Notes under the pieces: model-generated
What the model was told of the DNA's origin: nothing
Databases searched by the model: none
Seen by the model: the letters and a program-made list of their open reading frames with translations, nothing else
Origin: Nitrospiraceae bacterium
Lineage (GTDB): Bacteria; Nitrospirota; Nitrospiria; Nitrospirales; UBA8639
Direction: 5' to 3'
Length of the DNA: 64,000 nt
NCBI GenBank assembly: GCA_020632635.1
Contig: JACKFE010000001.1
Coordinates: 744,001 to 808,000 of the forward strand
Position numbers and translations under genes: made by a program
Part shown: piece by piece, positions 62,627 through 64,000 of the stretch
How the letters are laid out: each line of letters starts with the position of its first letter
Position numbering within the stretch: position 1 is the stretch's first letter

Positions 62627-62724
62627 GATATGGGGCAAGATAAAAATTTCATGTTAAGTTATTGAATCATTGTGTAAATTTTCACTGATTTCTTTTTCTT
62701 CTCTTATCTAGGCAATTCCTTCCG

Positions 62725-62776
62725 CATTGAATTTTCAATGGCAAAATAAGGTCTCCATTGAAATTTCGATGGAGAC
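62725..62776. promoter_or_regulatory. Two adjacent palindromes upstream of nxrA
   Basis: CATTGAATTTTCAATG (62725-62740) is a perfect palindrome with a two-base centre. Ten bases further, GTCTCCAT (62751-62758) is repeated inverted as ATGGAGAC (62769-62776), with a nearly self-complementary centre. They lie 290-340 bp upstream of the nxrA start codon, inside the 593-bp region between nxrA and the small periplasmic protein gene. Operator sites or an RNA hairpin are both possible. Confidence 0.5.
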
Positions 62777-62866
62777 TAATCTTTAAAATTTTTACAGCCC
62801 TATTCCCCAGACCGGATTGAGGCAATACACTGAAAAATAGTCGCCACGTCACGACTCAAGGAACGC

Positions 62867-62902
62867 AAAAAAAAGTGGCCTACCAAAAAGGTAGGCCACT
62901 TT
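62867..62902 (-). terminator. Intrinsic terminator of the small periplasmic protein gene
   Basis: A perfect 13-bp stem AAAGTGGCCTACC / GGTAGGCCACTTT with a five-base loop, followed on the minus strand by a run of eight T. It lies about 130 bp behind the stop codon at 63033 and insulates nxrA from upstream transcription. Confidence 0.92.
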
Positions 62903-63032
62903 CAAAAATGAGTTCGCTCGCCAGGAAAAGAACTTTCCCTAATGTGCAGCGGGAAAGAGTTGAGGTCCTGTTACTTAGTCCCCAATGACCGAAAGACCTC
63001 AACGCAGCGGAAGATTTTTCAGAGCAAGGAAA

Positions 63033-63362
63033 TTAAGATTGGGAATCTTGATTAGCCTGCTGATAATGCCAAGCAATCTGCCCCTGCAGCTTCAGCAATT
63101 CCACTTGCAATTTGGTCAGCAACAACTGGCTTTGACTTCGACGAAATCCCTTTGGATCAAAATAGGGCTTCTCGCTCAAATGAGCAATCCGATTTTCTAA
63201 ATTTTGAATTCTCATCCCTAATCCGTGCATCTCTTGTTCATATTGCTTCGCGACCGCCATGTGATTCACGGCCTGAGATTCAATAACGTCCTCACCTGCT
63301 AAAGAAATAGCTGGGACAATGATCGCCGCAAGGATCCCGAATATCATGATAATTTTTTTCAT
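63033..63362 (-). CDS. Small periplasmic coiled-coil protein next to nxrA
   Basis: A 109-residue protein from the ATG at 63362, which has GGAGGTTGT in front; upstream in-frame starts are unlikely. A signal peptide (MKKIIMIFGILAAIIVPAISLA) ends near residue 22. The mature part is helical with heptad-like spacing (QYEQEMHGLGMRIQNLENRIAHL and LLLTKLQVELLKLQGQIAWH). No family is recognised. Its position beside nxrA and its periplasmic location suggest a role at the NxrAB complex, for instance assembly or packing, but this is a guess. Confidence 0.72.
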   Translation of the reverse strand: MKKIIMIFGILAAIIVPAISLAGEDVIESQAVNHMAVAKQYEQEMHGLGMRIQNLENRIAHLSEKPYFDPKGFRRSQSQLLLTKLQVELLKLQGQIAWHYQQANQDSQS

Positions 63363-63583
63363 AGGGACAACCTCCTTTTCCATCGATTTTTCTTCAGATC
63401 GAACCCTCATACGACACCACTCAACTTGACCGGCCTCCACCTTCCTTGGATATCCATTGCTCACTTCTAATTTTCCATATAACCAATTTCCATGCCATCA
63501 CCAAAAAACAAAAATATCCATTTTAATTCAATAATTTATAATTTCTTTGTCGAACCAACGCTGTAACATCATGTAAACATCCA

Positions 63584-63619
63584 AAGAAGCACTTCTGTTA
63601 CATCAAGAAACACTTCTGT
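63584..63619. repeat. Direct repeat upstream of the small periplasmic protein gene
   Basis: AAGAAGCACTTCTGT (63584-63598) and AAGAAACACTTCTGT (63605-63619) differ at one base and are exactly 21 bp apart, two turns of the helix. Each contains the inverted repeat AGAA(G)-CA-CTTCT. They lie about 220-260 bp upstream of the ATG at 63362 and look like paired operator sites. Confidence 0.55.
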
Positions 63620-63734
63620 ATCTACGTGACGATCATATTCGTTACGCAACGGATGACTGGATATGAATCAGGTTCTATTCTTGCCCCCACCCGAAGTGGA
63701 AGAAAAAATTGCAAATCGTGACAGGGAAATTGAA

Positions 63735-64000
63735 TTATTTTCGGGAAGGAAGACCGAACTTAGACAAGCGGCGATACAGGGTGAGACGACTAATTCCCAA
63801 TAATTTTGCCGCAGCCGAACGATTACCGCCGGTTCGCGTTAAAGCGGCAAGCAGTTGGTCTTTCTCATAGCAATCACGACTGAAGGCCTGCATAGATACA
63901 GCAGGAAAAGCCGGCTCCACCTTGTTTTCGGGATATTTCAAAATTTCCGGGGGTAGATCATCAGGTTGAATAACATCATGGTGGCATCGAACGACCGCAA
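63735..64000 (-). CDS. Sigma-54-dependent activator, C-terminal part only
   Basis: The frame is open to the right edge, and about 88 residues are visible. It reads AVVRCHHDVIQPDDLPPEI, the typical end of an NtrC-type AAA+ domain. A linker and a Fis-type helix-turn-helix follow (TGGNRSAAAKLLGISRLTLYRRLSKFGL). It is the 3' end of another enhancer-binding protein, the fourth sigma-54 activator in the window, transcribed toward the nxr genes. Its N-terminal sensory domain lies outside. Confidence 0.88.
   Translation of the reverse strand, partial: AVVRCHHDVIQPDDLPPEILKYPENKVEPAFPAVSMQAFSRDCYEKDQLLAALTRTGGNRSAAAKLLGISRLTLYRRLSKFGLPSRK

Larger units (their letters stand above)
62440..63032. other. 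nxrA upstream region
   Basis: 593 bp without a gene; short frames have no ribosome binding site. It contains the nxrA Shine-Dalgarno sequence, the weak sigma-54-like site, the paired palindromes at 62725-62776 and the terminator at 62867-62902. Transcription of nxrA must therefore start inside this region, below 62866. Confidence 0.6.

Overview
The window looks like part of a chromosome of a nitrite-oxidising Nitrospira-type bacterium. The decisive evidence is an nxrA-nxrB pair (57.5-62.4 kb, minus strand) whose alpha subunit carries a twin-arginine export signal, the periplasm-facing nitrite oxidoreductase arrangement known from Nitrospira. It is surrounded by sigma-54 activators and energy-coupling membrane complexes. 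No rRNA, tRNA, CRISPR array, insertion sequence or prophage was recognised.

Layout. 0-5 kb (minus): a split Mrp-type cation/proton antiporter operon (mrpE-F-G-A'-B-C-D) followed by a NuoL/DabB-like subunit that runs off the left edge. 5.4-9.3 kb: dabA (DUF2309, inorganic carbon uptake) and a divergent mpsC (DUF2294). 9.3-13.3 kb: small unknown genes and a priA whose helicase motifs are degenerate. 13.4-16.7 kb: a sensor kinase and NtrC-type regulator pair. 17-20.5 kb: a BicA-like SulP transporter and nhaB. 20.8-24.2 kb: an AlgE-type outer-membrane porin and an orphan NtrC-type regulator. 24.4-33.5 kb: an LCIB-type carbonic anhydrase gene followed by a six-gene hydrogenase-4-like complex (hyfB-C-E-F-G-I) whose large subunit lacks all Ni-Fe ligands. 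33.5-36.2 kb: two candidate micropeptides, a haem protein, a receiver protein and a CBS protein. 36.3-54.8 kb: housekeeping and accessory genes (TrkH, MtfA-like peptidase, universal stress protein, macro domain, MacAB-type exporter, four methyltransferases, M28 peptidase, PhoD). 55-64 kb: the nitrite oxidoreductase module with two regulators, a small periplasmic protein and the 3' end of another sigma-54 activator.

Main result. About 33 kb holds DabA, MpsC, Mrp, a BicA-like transporter with a Na+/H+ antiporter, an LCIB-type carbonic anhydrase and an energy-converting-hydrogenase-related complex, which reads as an inorganic-carbon acquisition island. The transcription units at 20.5, 24.4 and 26.0 kb, and a further one at 33.8 kb, each have a near-consensus sigma-54 promoter (core TGGCAT-N7-TTGC-like, exact GG-N10-GC spacing). 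Each also has a palindromic element (TGTGC-N6-GCACA or a variant) centred about 100-130 bp upstream of the -24 box. This is the geometry of enhancer-dependent promoters, and an orphan sigma-54 activator gene sits in the middle, so I infer a dedicated sigma-54 regulon. A second notable signal is an inverted copy of the nxrA translation start (19 exact bases plus a Shine-Dalgarno sequence at identical spacing) in the loop of a hairpin between nxrA and nxrB.

All assignments are read by eye from sequence; no database search was run.
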